From an uncultured Pelagibacteraceae bacterium (GTDB lineage Bacteria > Pseudomonadota > Alphaproteobacteria > Pelagibacterales > Pelagibacteraceae), in the NCBI GenBank assembly GCA_902548405.1, contig CACCRN010000003.1, positions 62,001 to 126,000 of the forward strand: 64,000 nucleotides of DNA, in the 5' to 3' direction. This document shows positions 1 through 9,553 of the stretch, in pieces; positions within the stretch are counted from its first letter, which is position 1; each line of letters begins with the position of its first letter. The notes beneath the pieces were generated by a model. The model did not search any database. It saw only the letters and a program-made list of their open reading frames with translations, and had not been told where the DNA came from. The position numbers were made by a program, and so were the translations under genes.

Positions 1-90
1 TTTAGAATTGGATCAGTATTTTTATTACTAGTTTTAATTTTAGTTTATCGAAGATTTAAACTTTCAAGAAAAAGAGAGTACTTAAAATGA
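1..90 (+). CDS. livH: C-terminal end of a LivH-type branched-chain amino acid permease, truncated by window start
   Basis: Frame 1 reads FRIGSVFLLLVLILVYRRFKLSRKREYLK* with stop at 88-90; hydrophobic end followed by livM/G/F; ATGA overlap with the next ORF. Confidence 0.6.
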   Translation, partial: FRIGSVFLLLVLILVYRRFKLSRKREYLK

Positions 91-269
91 GGAAAGTTAA
101 AATTAATGATAATCAAGGTCAATCAGTTGAAGTTGACATAGATAAATTTAAAAAACACTTAGATGAATATCATTCATCAGGCTCAAGTGTACATGATGAA
201 GATGGTCATTATTTTACAGTTGATCAAAATTTCAGAGAAAAAATTAATAGTCTATATGAACAAAAATAA
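87..269 (+). CDS. 60-aa small soluble protein of unknown function between livH and livM
   Basis: Complete ORF whose ATG overlaps the livH stop (ATGA) and whose end overlaps the likely livM start; charged, non-repetitive composition. Confidence 0.65.
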   Translation: MRKVKINDNQGQSVEVDIDKFKKHLDEYHSSGSSVHDEDGHYFTVDQNFREKINSLYEQK

Positions 270-1308
270 TTTAATACTTTATATAGGAATTTTAATATTT
301 GGTTTAGCAGCACCATTTATATTTCCAGCATTTAAAGTTCAATTATCTATTCTTTGTATTCTAATTGTTCTTGCAACCACTTGGAATATTCAAGGAGGAG
401 AGATGGGCTACAATACATTTGGAAATATTTTGTTCTATGGGCTGGGAATGTATTTGTGTGCTTCTGTTCAAGTTGGAATGTTTTTTCCATTAGCAGAATG
501 GACAGAAAGTGGTGGTGAAAAAACATTTGTACATACTCCTACCCAATTTTTCCAAGGTATGGCGATGGGACTTGTTGTTGCCGCAGTAGTTCCAACTATT
601 GTTGCAGGTTTAATTGGTTATGCAATTTTAGGATTGAGAGGTCACTACTTTGCTATTTGTACTCTAGGATTAGGAGTAGCTGCTGGTGAAATTTCTGGAG
701 GAATTGAAATTATTGGAGCAGGTCAAGGTTTTACCACTCCACCTTTTCCTAACGTAGGAGGCTTAGAAGCTAGAGGAGAGTTCTTCTATTTTTTAAGTTT
801 CTTAGTTTTGATACTTACATTCGTTGCAGTTAAAGCAATTTACTCTACTAGATTTAAATTAATTCTTAATGCAATCAGAGATAATGAAGACAAGGCTGAA
901 GCTATGGGAATTGCAACAATGAAATATAAAATTATTGGTTGGATGATTTCTGCATTTTTCTGTGGTCTTGCAGGAGGAATAATGGGCGGACTAGTTGGAT
1001 ATATCGACTCTACAGACGTTGCTTTTGATGGAAGAGAAATGGGAGTGTTCATGGTTTTGATGGCAATATTAGGTGGTAAAGGAACTCTTTGGGGACCAGT
1101 TATTGGTGCAACAATATTCCATATTTTTAAAGAAGGATTTTGGACGTTCTTCCTAGGCTGGCAGTATGTAGCCTTGGGAGTTTTAATTGTGGTGATTGTG
1201 ATTTATTTCCCTGAGGGATTGATGGGATGGTTGAGAGAAAAATATCCTCACAGATTTGGAGAAGTAGTTGATGAAGCTGATCGAAAGGCTCAGGTAGAGA
1301 TAAAATGA
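256..1308 (+). CDS. livM: Branched-chain amino acid ABC transporter permease (LivM family)
   Basis: Track ORF 163-1308; the plausible start is the internal Met (MNKNNLILYIG...). LivM-like motifs GLRGHYFAICTLGLG, AIRDNEDKAEAMGI, GGKGTLWGPVIGA. Confidence 0.85.
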   Translation: MNKNNLILYIGILIFGLAAPFIFPAFKVQLSILCILIVLATTWNIQGGEMGYNTFGNILFYGLGMYLCASVQVGMFFPLAEWTESGGEKTFVHTPTQFFQGMAMGLVVAAVVPTIVAGLIGYAILGLRGHYFAICTLGLGVAAGEISGGIEIIGAGQGFTTPPFPNVGGLEARGEFFYFLSFLVLILTFVAVKAIYSTRFKLILNAIRDNEDKAEAMGIATMKYKIIGWMISAFFCGLAGGIMGGLVGYIDSTDVAFDGREMGVFMVLMAILGGKGTLWGPVIGATIFHIFKEGFWTFFLGWQYVALGVLIVVIVIYFPEGLMGWLREKYPHRFGEVVDEADRKAQVEIK

Positions 1309-2045
1309 GTATTTTAGAAGTTAATAATGTTAGTAAATCTTTTGGGGGAGTAAAGGCTAATGTTGATATCTCCATGTCAGTTGAAAAAGGTAAAATTGTA
1401 GGATTGATTGGTCCAAATGGATCAGGAAAAACAACTTTGTTTAATTCAATTGTAGGCACTTATCCAATTGACCAGGGCTCAATTAAATTTAATGGAAAAG
1501 AAGTTTCTGAACTTCCTGTTCCCGTAATAGCAAAGCTAGGATTATTAAGAACATTTCAACAAACAAGAATTTATGGAAAACTAAACTGTATTGATAATAT
1601 GCTTATTAGCCATAAAGGTAGTGATGAAAGTTTATTAAAACTGTTTTCAAAAATACCTCAAGAGCTTACAGAAAAAGCAGAAAATTTACTAAATTTTGTT
1701 GGTTTATATCAAAAGAGAAAACTTAGAGCAGGAGATTTATCTTTTGGACAACAAAAACTCCTAGAACTTGCCATGGCATTAATGAATGAACCAGAAATGC
1801 TTTTACTAGATGAACCAACAGCAGGAATTAATCCAACCTTAATCAATGGAATTATTGATAGATTAATAAAAGTAAATCAAGATTTTGGTATCACTCTCTT
1901 GGTTATTGAACACAATATGAGAGTGATCATGCAATTAGCGGAGAATATATTTTGTTTAGCTCACGGTAAAATGTTAGCAAATGGTTCACCAGATGAAATT
2001 AAAAACGATAAGCGTGTTATCGATGCATACCTAGGAGCCCAATAA
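1305..2045 (+). CDS. livG: Branched-chain amino acid ABC transporter ATP-binding protein LivG
   Basis: Walker A GPNGSGKTT, LSFGQQKLLELA, LLLDEPTAGINP, VIEHNM; start overlaps livM stop. Confidence 0.9.
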   Translation: MSILEVNNVSKSFGGVKANVDISMSVEKGKIVGLIGPNGSGKTTLFNSIVGTYPIDQGSIKFNGKEVSELPVPVIAKLGLLRTFQQTRIYGKLNCIDNMLISHKGSDESLLKLFSKIPQELTEKAENLLNFVGLYQKRKLRAGDLSFGQQKLLELAMALMNEPEMLLLDEPTAGINPTLINGIIDRLIKVNQDFGITLLVIEHNMRVIMQLAENIFCLAHGKMLANGSPDEIKNDKRVIDAYLGAQ

Positions 2046-2831
2046 TGTCAAATCAATATGAAGTTTTAGGAAAAGCTCCAACACCAGAAGATTTAAAAAA
2101 ACTATCTCCAGATGAAATACATCTGACAATTAAAAATTTAAATGCTGGGTATGGTAAAATGGAAATTTTACACAATTTTGATTTATTTGTAAACAAAGCA
2201 CAATCGCTATGCTTGATAGGACCAAACGGAGCCGGCAAATCTACAATTCTTCACTCAATCTATGGATTTACAAATATCTTCTCTGGTCAAATTGAAATAG
2301 AAGGAAAAGAAATTACAAATCTTACACCAGCTGAAAAATTAAAATCAGTTGGAATTGCATATATCTTGCAAGACAATTCAGTATTTCCAGATATGACAGT
2401 TGAAGAAAACTTATTAATGGGTGGATATATTAAAGATAAAACAGAGGAATCTTTTGAAGAAGCTGAAAGAATTTTAGAAAAATATGAGAGATTAAGAAAT
2501 AGAAGAAATCAGCCTGCTAAAGTTTTATCTGGTGGTGAAAGAAGGTTATTAGAAATTTCTAGAGCATTAGTTATGAAGCCATCAGTATTGTTGGTTGATG
2601 AGCCATCAATTGGTTTAGAACCAAGATATATTGATATGGTTTTTGAAATTTTGAGAGATCTTCAGCAAAATGAAAAGAAAACTATTATATTAGTTGAACA
2701 AAATGCCAAAAAAAGGATTAGAGTTTGCAGACATTGGATATGTATTGGTATCTGGACAAACTGCAATTGCTGGCAAAGGGGATGAGTTATTGCAAAACCC
2801 TGATGTTGGTAGACTATTCCTTGGTGGCTAA
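2045..2831 (+). CDS. livF: Branched-chain amino acid ABC transporter ATP-binding protein LivF with an apparent frameshift near 2708-2714
   Basis: Walker A GPNGAGKST, LSGGERRLLEISRAL, LLVDEPSIGL. Track ORF ends at 2785 with the unlike tail KKRIRVCRHWICIGIWTNCNCWQRG; dropping one A gives KKGLEFADIGYVLVSGQTAIAGKGDELLQNPDVGRLFLGG* ending at 2831. Confidence 0.85.
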
Positions 2832-3535
2832 TGATAAATAAAGATTTCTTTTTTAAAGGCTATAAATCAATATTAGCACACGATAGTCCGGCAATAGCAT
2901 TAGGTTGTTGCTTTATTGCTATAGGAGCACTTTTAAAAAATCTTGGCTTTAACATTCAAGAAAGTGTTTTTTCTACAATGCTGACTTATGCTTTACCAGG
3001 ATCTCTAGTTATGGCAGAGTCATTATTGGTTGGTGCTTCTTTATTAAATATTTTTCTAGCTGTATGGTTTGTTAATGCTCGTTTATACCCAATGGCTGTT
3101 TCTTTGTTTCCATTAATGATGCATGAGGATCAACCAAAGTGGAAATATTATTTTTCATGCCATTTCATAGCTGTATCAGCTTGGCTGATTATGAAAAGTA
3201 ATTATAAGACTATTCCAGAAAAATATAGAATTGATTATTGGATAGGGATTGGAAGCGCAACTTGGAGTGTTGCTGTAATTGGGACTTTAATAGGTTTCTA
3301 TTTTTCAGAATATTTAAACAAAGAAATGATGATGGGTTTAGCTATTTTAAATCCTGTTTATTTTTTATGCATGATGGTAGGAGCGTCTAAGACAAGACAA
3401 GTTACTTTATCAGTTTTACTTGGAATTGTTTTGGGACCTGTTTTTTATTTTTTTTCACCAGAATGGTCTATTTTATTAGGCGGAATAGTTGGTGGGACTA
3501 TTGCTTATTTAGTAGGAGAAAAAAATGTCAACTAG
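2831..3535 (+). CDS. azlC: AzlC family branched-chain amino acid export permease
   Basis: AzlC-like multi-TM protein (234 aa) followed by an AzlD-like 107 aa protein. Confidence 0.8.
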   Translation: MINKDFFFKGYKSILAHDSPAIALGCCFIAIGALLKNLGFNIQESVFSTMLTYALPGSLVMAESLLVGASLLNIFLAVWFVNARLYPMAVSLFPLMMHEDQPKWKYYFSCHFIAVSAWLIMKSNYKTIPEKYRIDYWIGIGSATWSVAVIGTLIGFYFSEYLNKEMMMGLAILNPVYFLCMMVGASKTRQVTLSVLLGIVLGPVFYFFSPEWSILLGGIVGGTIAYLVGEKNVN

Positions 3536-3848
3536 TATCGTTTTAGCAATTTTAGCGACATCTCTTGCAACTTTTTTATCAAGATTTCTTGGGGCAGTAA
3601 GCTCAGAAGGTATAAAAGAAACTTCTAAGATATTTAAATGGTTCAACTGTTTAGCTTACGCAACTTTAGCGGCTCTAATTGCAAGAACAATAATATTTCC
3701 AGTCGGTGTAATGGATGACTCAAGCTACTTAGTGAGGTTTGTTATTGTTGTATTATCCCTAACTGTTTTTTTTATTTCAAAAAAAAATTATGTTTATCCT
3801 ACAATTTTCTCTGCGATAAGTATGGCAATATTAGTTAATTATTTCTAA
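3525..3848 (+). CDS. azlD: AzlD family transport protein
   Basis: 107 aa, 4-TM pattern, overlaps the azlC end. Confidence 0.75.
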   Translation: MSTSIVLAILATSLATFLSRFLGAVSSEGIKETSKIFKWFNCLAYATLAALIARTIIFPVGVMDDSSYLVRFVIVVLSLTVFFISKKNYVYPTIFSAISMAILVNYF

Positions 3849-3889
3849 ATAAAATTGATTTATTAAATAAGTTAACTTAAGGTTTTGTT

Positions 3890-4801
3890 ATGGAAAAAAT
3901 ACCTGGTTTAGAAATTCAAGAACATGATAAATCAAAAAGAATTTTGAATATTAAATTTACCGATGAAATTATTAAGAAACTAGTTTTTCCATTTAATAAA
4001 TTTGACTTAACAGCTTTAGAGCTAAAGCCTTTTACAAGGTTTACCATAGCAAAAAATTTAGATGATTTGACAGAAAATAAACTTAGTAAATTAATGAACT
4101 CAATAATTAGAGATCGTTCAACTGGTTGTTTTATAATTGGACCAAAAAATATTTCACCAAAAATTAATGATAAATTTTTAGTAAAATTATCAACTGCTAT
4201 TGCTTATCTAATTGGTAATCCTAACCATGACTCAATGGCAGGCAAATACTATGCTCGTTTTCATGTCAAACACGAAGATGCAAGTGATTCTTATTTAAGA
4301 AAAGCTTATAGAAATATGGATCTTCATACAGATGGAACTTATGTTAAAGAAGTTACCGATTGGTTAATTATGACAAAGTTAGAAGAAGAAAACGTAGAAG
4401 GTGGAGAAACTGCTATGTTGCATTTAGATGATTGGGAATATTGCAAAGAATTATCAAATGATCCTGTGGGTAAACAAGATTTTCTTTGGAGTTCACCCAA
4501 AAGTAAAAATGTAGATTATAAAGTTGAGCATCCAGTTTTTTCTTTAGATGATAAAGGAAGACCACATATTTCATACATTGACCAATTTCCCGAACCAAAA
4601 AACATGGAGCAGGGTAATTTTTTACAGAGATTATCTGATGCTCTAGAGGGAAGTGAAAATAAAGTTATTACAAAGCTTCCAGTTGGCTGTTCTATAATTG
4701 CAAATAATTATTTTTGGCTTCATGGAAGAAAACCTTTCAAAGAAAATAAAGAATTAAGTAGAGAATTGTTGCGAATTAGAGGTTCTTTTTTTGTTAATTA
4801 A
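3890..4801 (+). CDS. glaH: CsiD/GlaH-like 2-oxoglutarate/Fe(II)-dependent glutarate 2-hydroxylase
   Basis: Resembles E. coli CsiD along its length: YYARFxVKxxDxSDSYLR, MDLHTDGTYVKEVTDWLIMxK, LHLDDWE, YIDQFPEPK, NNYFWLHGRKPF. Confidence 0.8.
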   Translation: MEKIPGLEIQEHDKSKRILNIKFTDEIIKKLVFPFNKFDLTALELKPFTRFTIAKNLDDLTENKLSKLMNSIIRDRSTGCFIIGPKNISPKINDKFLVKLSTAIAYLIGNPNHDSMAGKYYARFHVKHEDASDSYLRKAYRNMDLHTDGTYVKEVTDWLIMTKLEEENVEGGETAMLHLDDWEYCKELSNDPVGKQDFLWSSPKSKNVDYKVEHPVFSLDDKGRPHISYIDQFPEPKNMEQGNFLQRLSDALEGSENKVITKLPVGCSIIANNYFWLHGRKPFKENKELSRELLRIRGSFFVN

Positions 4802-4835
4802 TTCAATATAATCAATATAAAGTAACCAAAATATT

Positions 4836-5603
4836 ATGATTTTAGGTTTTATTGGTACGGGTAAAATTGCATCTTCAGTAATAACTGGAATATGTAAATC
4901 TAATCTTAAATTTAAAAAAATAATAATTTCTCCAAGGAATAAACAGATTGCAAAAAGTTTAAAAAAAAAGTTTAAAAAAATAGTTATTGCGAAAGATAAT
5001 CAACAAATTGTTGATCAATCTACTTGGGTATTTTTATCTATTACACCTACGGTGGGAGAGAAGATAATTAAAGATTTAAAATTTAAGTCTAATCAAACAA
5101 TTGTTAGCTTTATATCTACAATAACTCTATCACAGTTAAAAAAAGCCATTAAAGTAAAAGCAAAAATAGTAAGAGCAATTCCTTTGCCACCAATATCATT
5201 AAAGAAAGGACCAGTTCCAATTTGTCCTCCGAATTCAAAAGTTAAAGCTTTTTTTAATCATTTAGGAACTACTGTAGAAATTAAAAATGAAAAATCTTCA
5301 ATAAACTTTTGGTCTACTTCTGGAATGATGGCACCTTTTTATGAAATGCAAAGAGTAATGTCTGATTGGTTAGTTAAAAAAGGGGTAAAAAGAAATAATG
5401 CTCAAAAATATATAACTTCTTTGTTTTTAGCTTTGTCAGAAGATTCTGTAATACATTCTAAAGAAAACTTAAGAAGGTTAGTTAAAGAATCGCAAACACC
5501 TAAGGGATTAAACGAGCAGGGTGTCAATGAATTGACAAAAGCTGGTTTTTATAAATCATTAGAGAAAACTTTAAATAGTATTTACAAAAGATTAGATAAA
5601 TAA
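4836..5603 (+). CDS. Pyrroline-5-carboxylate reductase family protein
   Basis: N-terminal GFIGTGKIASSVITGI Rossmann motif, ISPRNKQIA, RAIPLPP. Confidence 0.7.
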   Translation: MILGFIGTGKIASSVITGICKSNLKFKKIIISPRNKQIAKSLKKKFKKIVIAKDNQQIVDQSTWVFLSITPTVGEKIIKDLKFKSNQTIVSFISTITLSQLKKAIKVKAKIVRAIPLPPISLKKGPVPICPPNSKVKAFFNHLGTTVEIKNEKSSINFWSTSGMMAPFYEMQRVMSDWLVKKGVKRNNAQKYITSLFLALSEDSVIHSKENLRRLVKESQTPKGLNEQGVNELTKAGFYKSLEKTLNSIYKRLDK

Positions 5604-6392
5604 ATGTCTGAAAATATTTTAGAGATAAATAATTTATCAAAGTATTTTGGGGGACTTGCTGCAGTTTCTGATTGTTCTATTAAAGTTAAAAGAGGAACTA
5701 TAACAGGTATAATTGGTCCAAATGGATCTGGTAAAACAACTTTATTTAATTTAATTGCTGGAAATTTAAAATCTTCAGGTGGAAGTGTAACATTTGATGA
5801 AGAAAATATCACAGATGTTCCATCTTATGAATTATTCTCAAAAGGATTGCTTAGAACTTTTCAAATAGCACATGAGTTTTCAAATTTGTCAGTTCTAGAA
5901 AACTTAATGATGGTTCCAGGAAATCAATCAGGTGAAAAGCTAATGACAGCATTATTTAAGCCAGGGTTAGTTGCAAAAGAGGAAGCAGAAGTTAAAGAAA
6001 AAGCAAAAGAAGTAGTTGAATTTTTAAATTTAGGACATCTGTCAAATGAGCTTGCAGGTAATCTTTCTGGAGGACAAAAAAAATTGTTAGAACTTGGAAG
6101 AACCATGATGGTTGATGCAAAATTAGTGTTATTGGATGAAGTGGGAGCAGGAGTAAATAGAACTTTGTTAAAAGATCTTGGCACTGCAATCGAAAAGCTA
6201 AATAAAGAAAAAGGTTATACTTTTTGTATGATTGAGCATGATATGGATTTTATAGGAAGATTATGTGATCCTGTAATTGTTATGGCCGAAGGGTCAGTTT
6301 TATTTGAGGGTTCTGTTGAGGAAGCTAAAAAAGATGAAAAGGTAATAGAAAGTTATCTTGGCAGAGGATCAAAATTAAAGGATGAAGTTTAA
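5604..6392 (+). CDS. livG: Branched-chain amino acid ABC transporter ATP-binding protein LivG (second system)
   Basis: GPNGSGKTTLFN, NLSGGQKKLLELGRTMM, LLDEVGAGVN, IEHDM. Confidence 0.88.
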   Translation: MSENILEINNLSKYFGGLAAVSDCSIKVKRGTITGIIGPNGSGKTTLFNLIAGNLKSSGGSVTFDEENITDVPSYELFSKGLLRTFQIAHEFSNLSVLENLMMVPGNQSGEKLMTALFKPGLVAKEEAEVKEKAKEVVEFLNLGHLSNELAGNLSGGQKKLLELGRTMMVDAKLVLLDEVGAGVNRTLLKDLGTAIEKLNKEKGYTFCMIEHDMDFIGRLCDPVIVMAEGSVLFEGSVEEAKKDEKVIESYLGRGSKLKDEV

Positions 6393-7099
6393 TGGCATAT
6401 TTTGAGGGAATAGAGATGACTGGTGGTTATGGAAATGGACCAGATATAATTAATTCTTGTTCTGTTGAAGTAAATAAAGGAGAAATTGTTTCTATTCTAG
6501 GTCCTAATGGAGCTGGAAAATCTACAGCTATGAAAGCAATGTTAGGTTTATTAAATTTAAAATCTGGATCAGTTAAAATTGATGGTAAGGATATTTCTAA
6601 ACTTTCTCCACAAGATCGGGTCAAACAAGGAATTTCATTTGTTCCTCAAACCAAAAATGTTTTTGCTGGAATGACAGTTGAGGAAAATTTAGAAATGGGG
6701 GCTTTTTTAGTAAACTCTGAGATAAAAAATATTATAGAAGAGATTTATGAATTATTTCCAATCCTTAGAGAAAAAAGAAACCAAATGGTAGGTGAATTGT
6801 CTGGTGGTCAAAGACAACAAGTTGCACTTGGAAGAGCGTTGATGATTAAACCTACAGTGCTAATGCTCGATGAACCGACTGCAGGGGTATCCCCAATTGT
6901 TATGGATGAATTGTTTGATCATATCGTTAAAGTAAAGAGAACTAATGTTGCCATTTTAATGGTAGAGCAAAATGCCAAACAAGCATTAAATATTTCTGAT
7001 AGAGGCTACGTATTGGTTACTGGAGAAAATCGTTATTCAGGAACAGGTAAAGAATTATTGAACGATCCAAGAGTAAGAAGCTCTTTCTTAGGAGGATAG
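6392..7099 (+). CDS. livF: Branched-chain amino acid ABC transporter ATP-binding protein LivF (second system)
   Basis: GPNGAGKSTAMKA, ELSGGQRQQVALGRALM, MLDEPTAGVSP, VEQNAKQAL, SSFLGG C-terminus. Confidence 0.9.
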   Translation: MAYFEGIEMTGGYGNGPDIINSCSVEVNKGEIVSILGPNGAGKSTAMKAMLGLLNLKSGSVKIDGKDISKLSPQDRVKQGISFVPQTKNVFAGMTVEENLEMGAFLVNSEIKNIIEEIYELFPILREKRNQMVGELSGGQRQQVALGRALMIKPTVLMLDEPTAGVSPIVMDELFDHIVKVKRTNVAILMVEQNAKQALNISDRGYVLVTGENRYSGTGKELLNDPRVRSSFLGG

Positions 7100-7100
7100 T

Positions 7101-8111
7101 ATGGATCTTATTAATGCAATAATTCTTTTACTAAATTATATTTTTATTCCAGGACTTACTTATGGTTCTCAATTAGCTTTGGGTGCAATTTTTGTTACTT
7201 TAATTTATGGAATTCTGAGATTTGCTAATTTTGCAACTGGAGACATGATGTCATTTGGAACCATGATGACAATTTTATTCACCTGGTATTTTCAATCTTT
7301 AGGTATTTCTCTTGGAGTGCTGCCTACAGCATTAATTGCACTTCCATTTGGTATTTTTTTTATGATCTTATACATGCTTACAATTGATAAATTTGTTTTT
7401 AAGTATTACAGAACTCAAAAAAGTCCACCAGTTCAGTTTGCTATGGTTAGTATCGGTGTGATGTTTGTAACTCAAGCAGTTGTTAGAATTATAATAGGTC
7501 CAGGAGATAGAAGGTTTTTTGATGGAGAAAAATTCATTATCAAGGCTAGAGAATTTAAAGAAATGACAGGTTTAAACGAAGGACTTGCTCTTAAATCTAC
7601 TCAGGTCATTACTATTTTTGTTACAATAGTTTTAGTCTCTTTATTATTCTGGTTTTTAAATAAAACTAAAACAGGAAAAAGCATGAAAGCTTACTCTGAT
7701 AACGAAGATCTTGCTTTGCTTTCAGGAATAGATCCTAAGAAAATAGTATTGGTAACTTGGGTAATTGCAGGAATTTTAGCCACTATTGGAGGAGCTTTGT
7801 ATGGTTTAGATAAAAGTTTTAAACCATTCACTTACTTTAATAATATGCTTCCTATTTTTGCTGCAGCAATCGTTGGAGGAATTGGAAATCCTTTCGGTGC
7901 ATTTTTAGGTGGCTATGTGATTGCTTTTTCAGAAATTTTATTAACATATGCATATAAGAAATTTTTTATGTACATATTACCTGAAAGTATGGAGCCAGAA
8001 GGCTTAGTTCAATTACTTTCGACCGATTACAAATTTGCAGTTTCATTTTCAATCTTGGTGATTGTATTACTTTATAGACCATCAGGGATATTTAAAGGGA
8101 AAGTATTGTGA
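7101..8111 (+). CDS. livH: Branched-chain amino acid ABC transporter permease LivH (second system)
   Basis: LIYGILRFANFATGDMMSFG, AIVGGIGNPFGAFLGG, C-terminal LLYRPSGIFKGKVL. Confidence 0.88.
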   Translation: MDLINAIILLLNYIFIPGLTYGSQLALGAIFVTLIYGILRFANFATGDMMSFGTMMTILFTWYFQSLGISLGVLPTALIALPFGIFFMILYMLTIDKFVFKYYRTQKSPPVQFAMVSIGVMFVTQAVVRIIIGPGDRRFFDGEKFIIKAREFKEMTGLNEGLALKSTQVITIFVTIVLVSLLFWFLNKTKTGKSMKAYSDNEDLALLSGIDPKKIVLVTWVIAGILATIGGALYGLDKSFKPFTYFNNMLPIFAAAIVGGIGNPFGAFLGGYVIAFSEILLTYAYKKFFMYILPESMEPEGLVQLLSTDYKFAVSFSILVIVLLYRPSGIFKGKVL

Positions 8112-9478
8112 GAAAAAATCTAAACGTTATTGCAGCATACAGTATCATGATGGTTCTAATTCTATTAGTTGGAATTTTTCAATCATGGAATATTGCATTA
8201 TCAATATTTAATCTTTGTTTAATTTCAGCAGTCATGACCATGGGTGCAAATATACAATGGGGTTATGCTGGTTTAATTAATTTTGGAATAATGGGATACA
8301 CTGCTTTAGGGGGGCTTGCTGCAGTAATAATTTCAGTTGATCCAGTTCAAGAAGCATGGAGAGCTGGTGGATTTGATATTTTAATGTGCTTATGGCTCAT
8401 CATTGTAATGGTTTTAGTTATCAGATTTATTTTGAAAAATTTTGAAAAATCAAAACTAAGAACTTACAGTATTGCAGGTCTAATTATTGCCGCCATAATA
8501 ATTATCAGAGTTACAGCGGAACCAGGTATTGAAAAAATTGAAACTGTAAATCCTGCAACTACTGGTTTTCTTGGCGGGTTTGGTTTACCTATCATTTTCT
8601 CCTGGATTGTAGGTGCATTATTTGCTGGAGGTTTAGCTTTTATAGTAGGAAAAGTTGCTTTAGGTTTAAGAGCTGATTATCTAGCAATCGCAACTCTATT
8701 GATTTCAGAAATTGTAATAGCAATAATTAAGCATGAAGACTGGTTAACTAGAGGTGTTAAAAATGTAATCGGCTTAAAGAGACCTGCTCCATATGAAGTT
8801 GATCTGCAGACCACTGATTGGTTTATAAATTTAGTAGAAAAGTTTAAATCTAGTAAGTTAGATCTAATTACTGATTTATCCGAAAGACAAGCAGCGTTAA
8901 ATCAATTTGTAATCGAAGGTTCTTCAATATTTGTTAAACTATGCTACTCAGGTTTGTTTTTAGTTGTTGTTATAATACTTTTAATTCTTACTCAGAAAGC
9001 TCTTTATTCACCATGGGGAAGAATGATGAGAGCAATAAGAGACAATGAAGAGGCAGCAAATGCTATGGGTAAAAATGTTGTTAAACAACATTTGTTAATA
9101 TTTATTTTAGGTTCAGCAATTGTTGGAATTGCAGGAGCAATGCTAGTAACTCAGGATGGATTATTTACACCAGGAAGTTATAGACCAATGAGATATACAT
9201 TCTTAATTTGGGTAATGGTCATAGTTGGAGGAAGCGGGAACAACTTTGGTGCAATTTTAGGTGGCTTTGTTGTATGGTTTTTATGGATTGAAGCAGCACC
9301 AATTTCAATGTTTTTAATCAACTTCTTTACTGCAGGCATTCCCGAAACAAATGCTATCAAAGCTCATCTTATTGAAAGTGTTCCTTATTTTAGATTTTTA
9401 TTGATGGGTCTAGGTTTGTTGTTCATTATGAGATACCGACCTAAAGGTATACTTCCAGAAAAAATAGAAATAAAATAA
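8108..9478 (+). CDS. livM: Branched-chain amino acid ABC transporter permease LivM (second system), GTG start
   Basis: QWGYAGLINFGIMGYTALGG, GLRADYLAIATLLISEI, AIRDNEEAANAMGKN, MRYRPKGILPE. Confidence 0.88.
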   Translation: MRKNLNVIAAYSIMMVLILLVGIFQSWNIALSIFNLCLISAVMTMGANIQWGYAGLINFGIMGYTALGGLAAVIISVDPVQEAWRAGGFDILMCLWLIIVMVLVIRFILKNFEKSKLRTYSIAGLIIAAIIIIRVTAEPGIEKIETVNPATTGFLGGFGLPIIFSWIVGALFAGGLAFIVGKVALGLRADYLAIATLLISEIVIAIIKHEDWLTRGVKNVIGLKRPAPYEVDLQTTDWFINLVEKFKSSKLDLITDLSERQAALNQFVIEGSSIFVKLCYSGLFLVVVIILLILTQKALYSPWGRMMRAIRDNEEAANAMGKNVVKQHLLIFILGSAIVGIAGAMLVTQDGLFTPGSYRPMRYTFLIWVMVIVGGSGNNFGAILGGFVVWFLWIEAAPISMFLINFFTAGIPETNAIKAHLIESVPYFRFLLMGLGLLFIMRYRPKGILPEKIEIK

Positions 9479-9484
9479 TTGAAC

Positions 9485-9553
9485 ATGAAATATATTATTT
9501 TAGGTGCCGCAATTGCTTGGGCTATGTATATGGCTGACAAGTATATGTTTTAA
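9485..9553 (+). CDS. 22-aa hydrophobic microprotein (MKYIILGAAIAWAMYMADKYMF), unannotated
   Basis: ATG at 9485-9487, TAA at 9551-9553 overlapping the MFS ATG (TAATG); single-TM composition; sits 6 nt after livM. Confidence 0.5.
   Translation: MKYIILGAAIAWAMYMADKYMF

Noticed and set aside
840-1459. Minus-strand ORFs 840-1052 and 1127-1459 opposite livM/livG
   Set aside because: They lie opposite confidently coding genes and have no recognisable motifs; shadow ORFs.
5924-6624. Minus-strand ORFs 5924-6184, 5992-6189 and 6427-6624 opposite livG/livF
   Set aside because: Antisense to conserved ABC ATPase coding sequence; peptides mirror the sense codon pattern and show no independent coding evidence.
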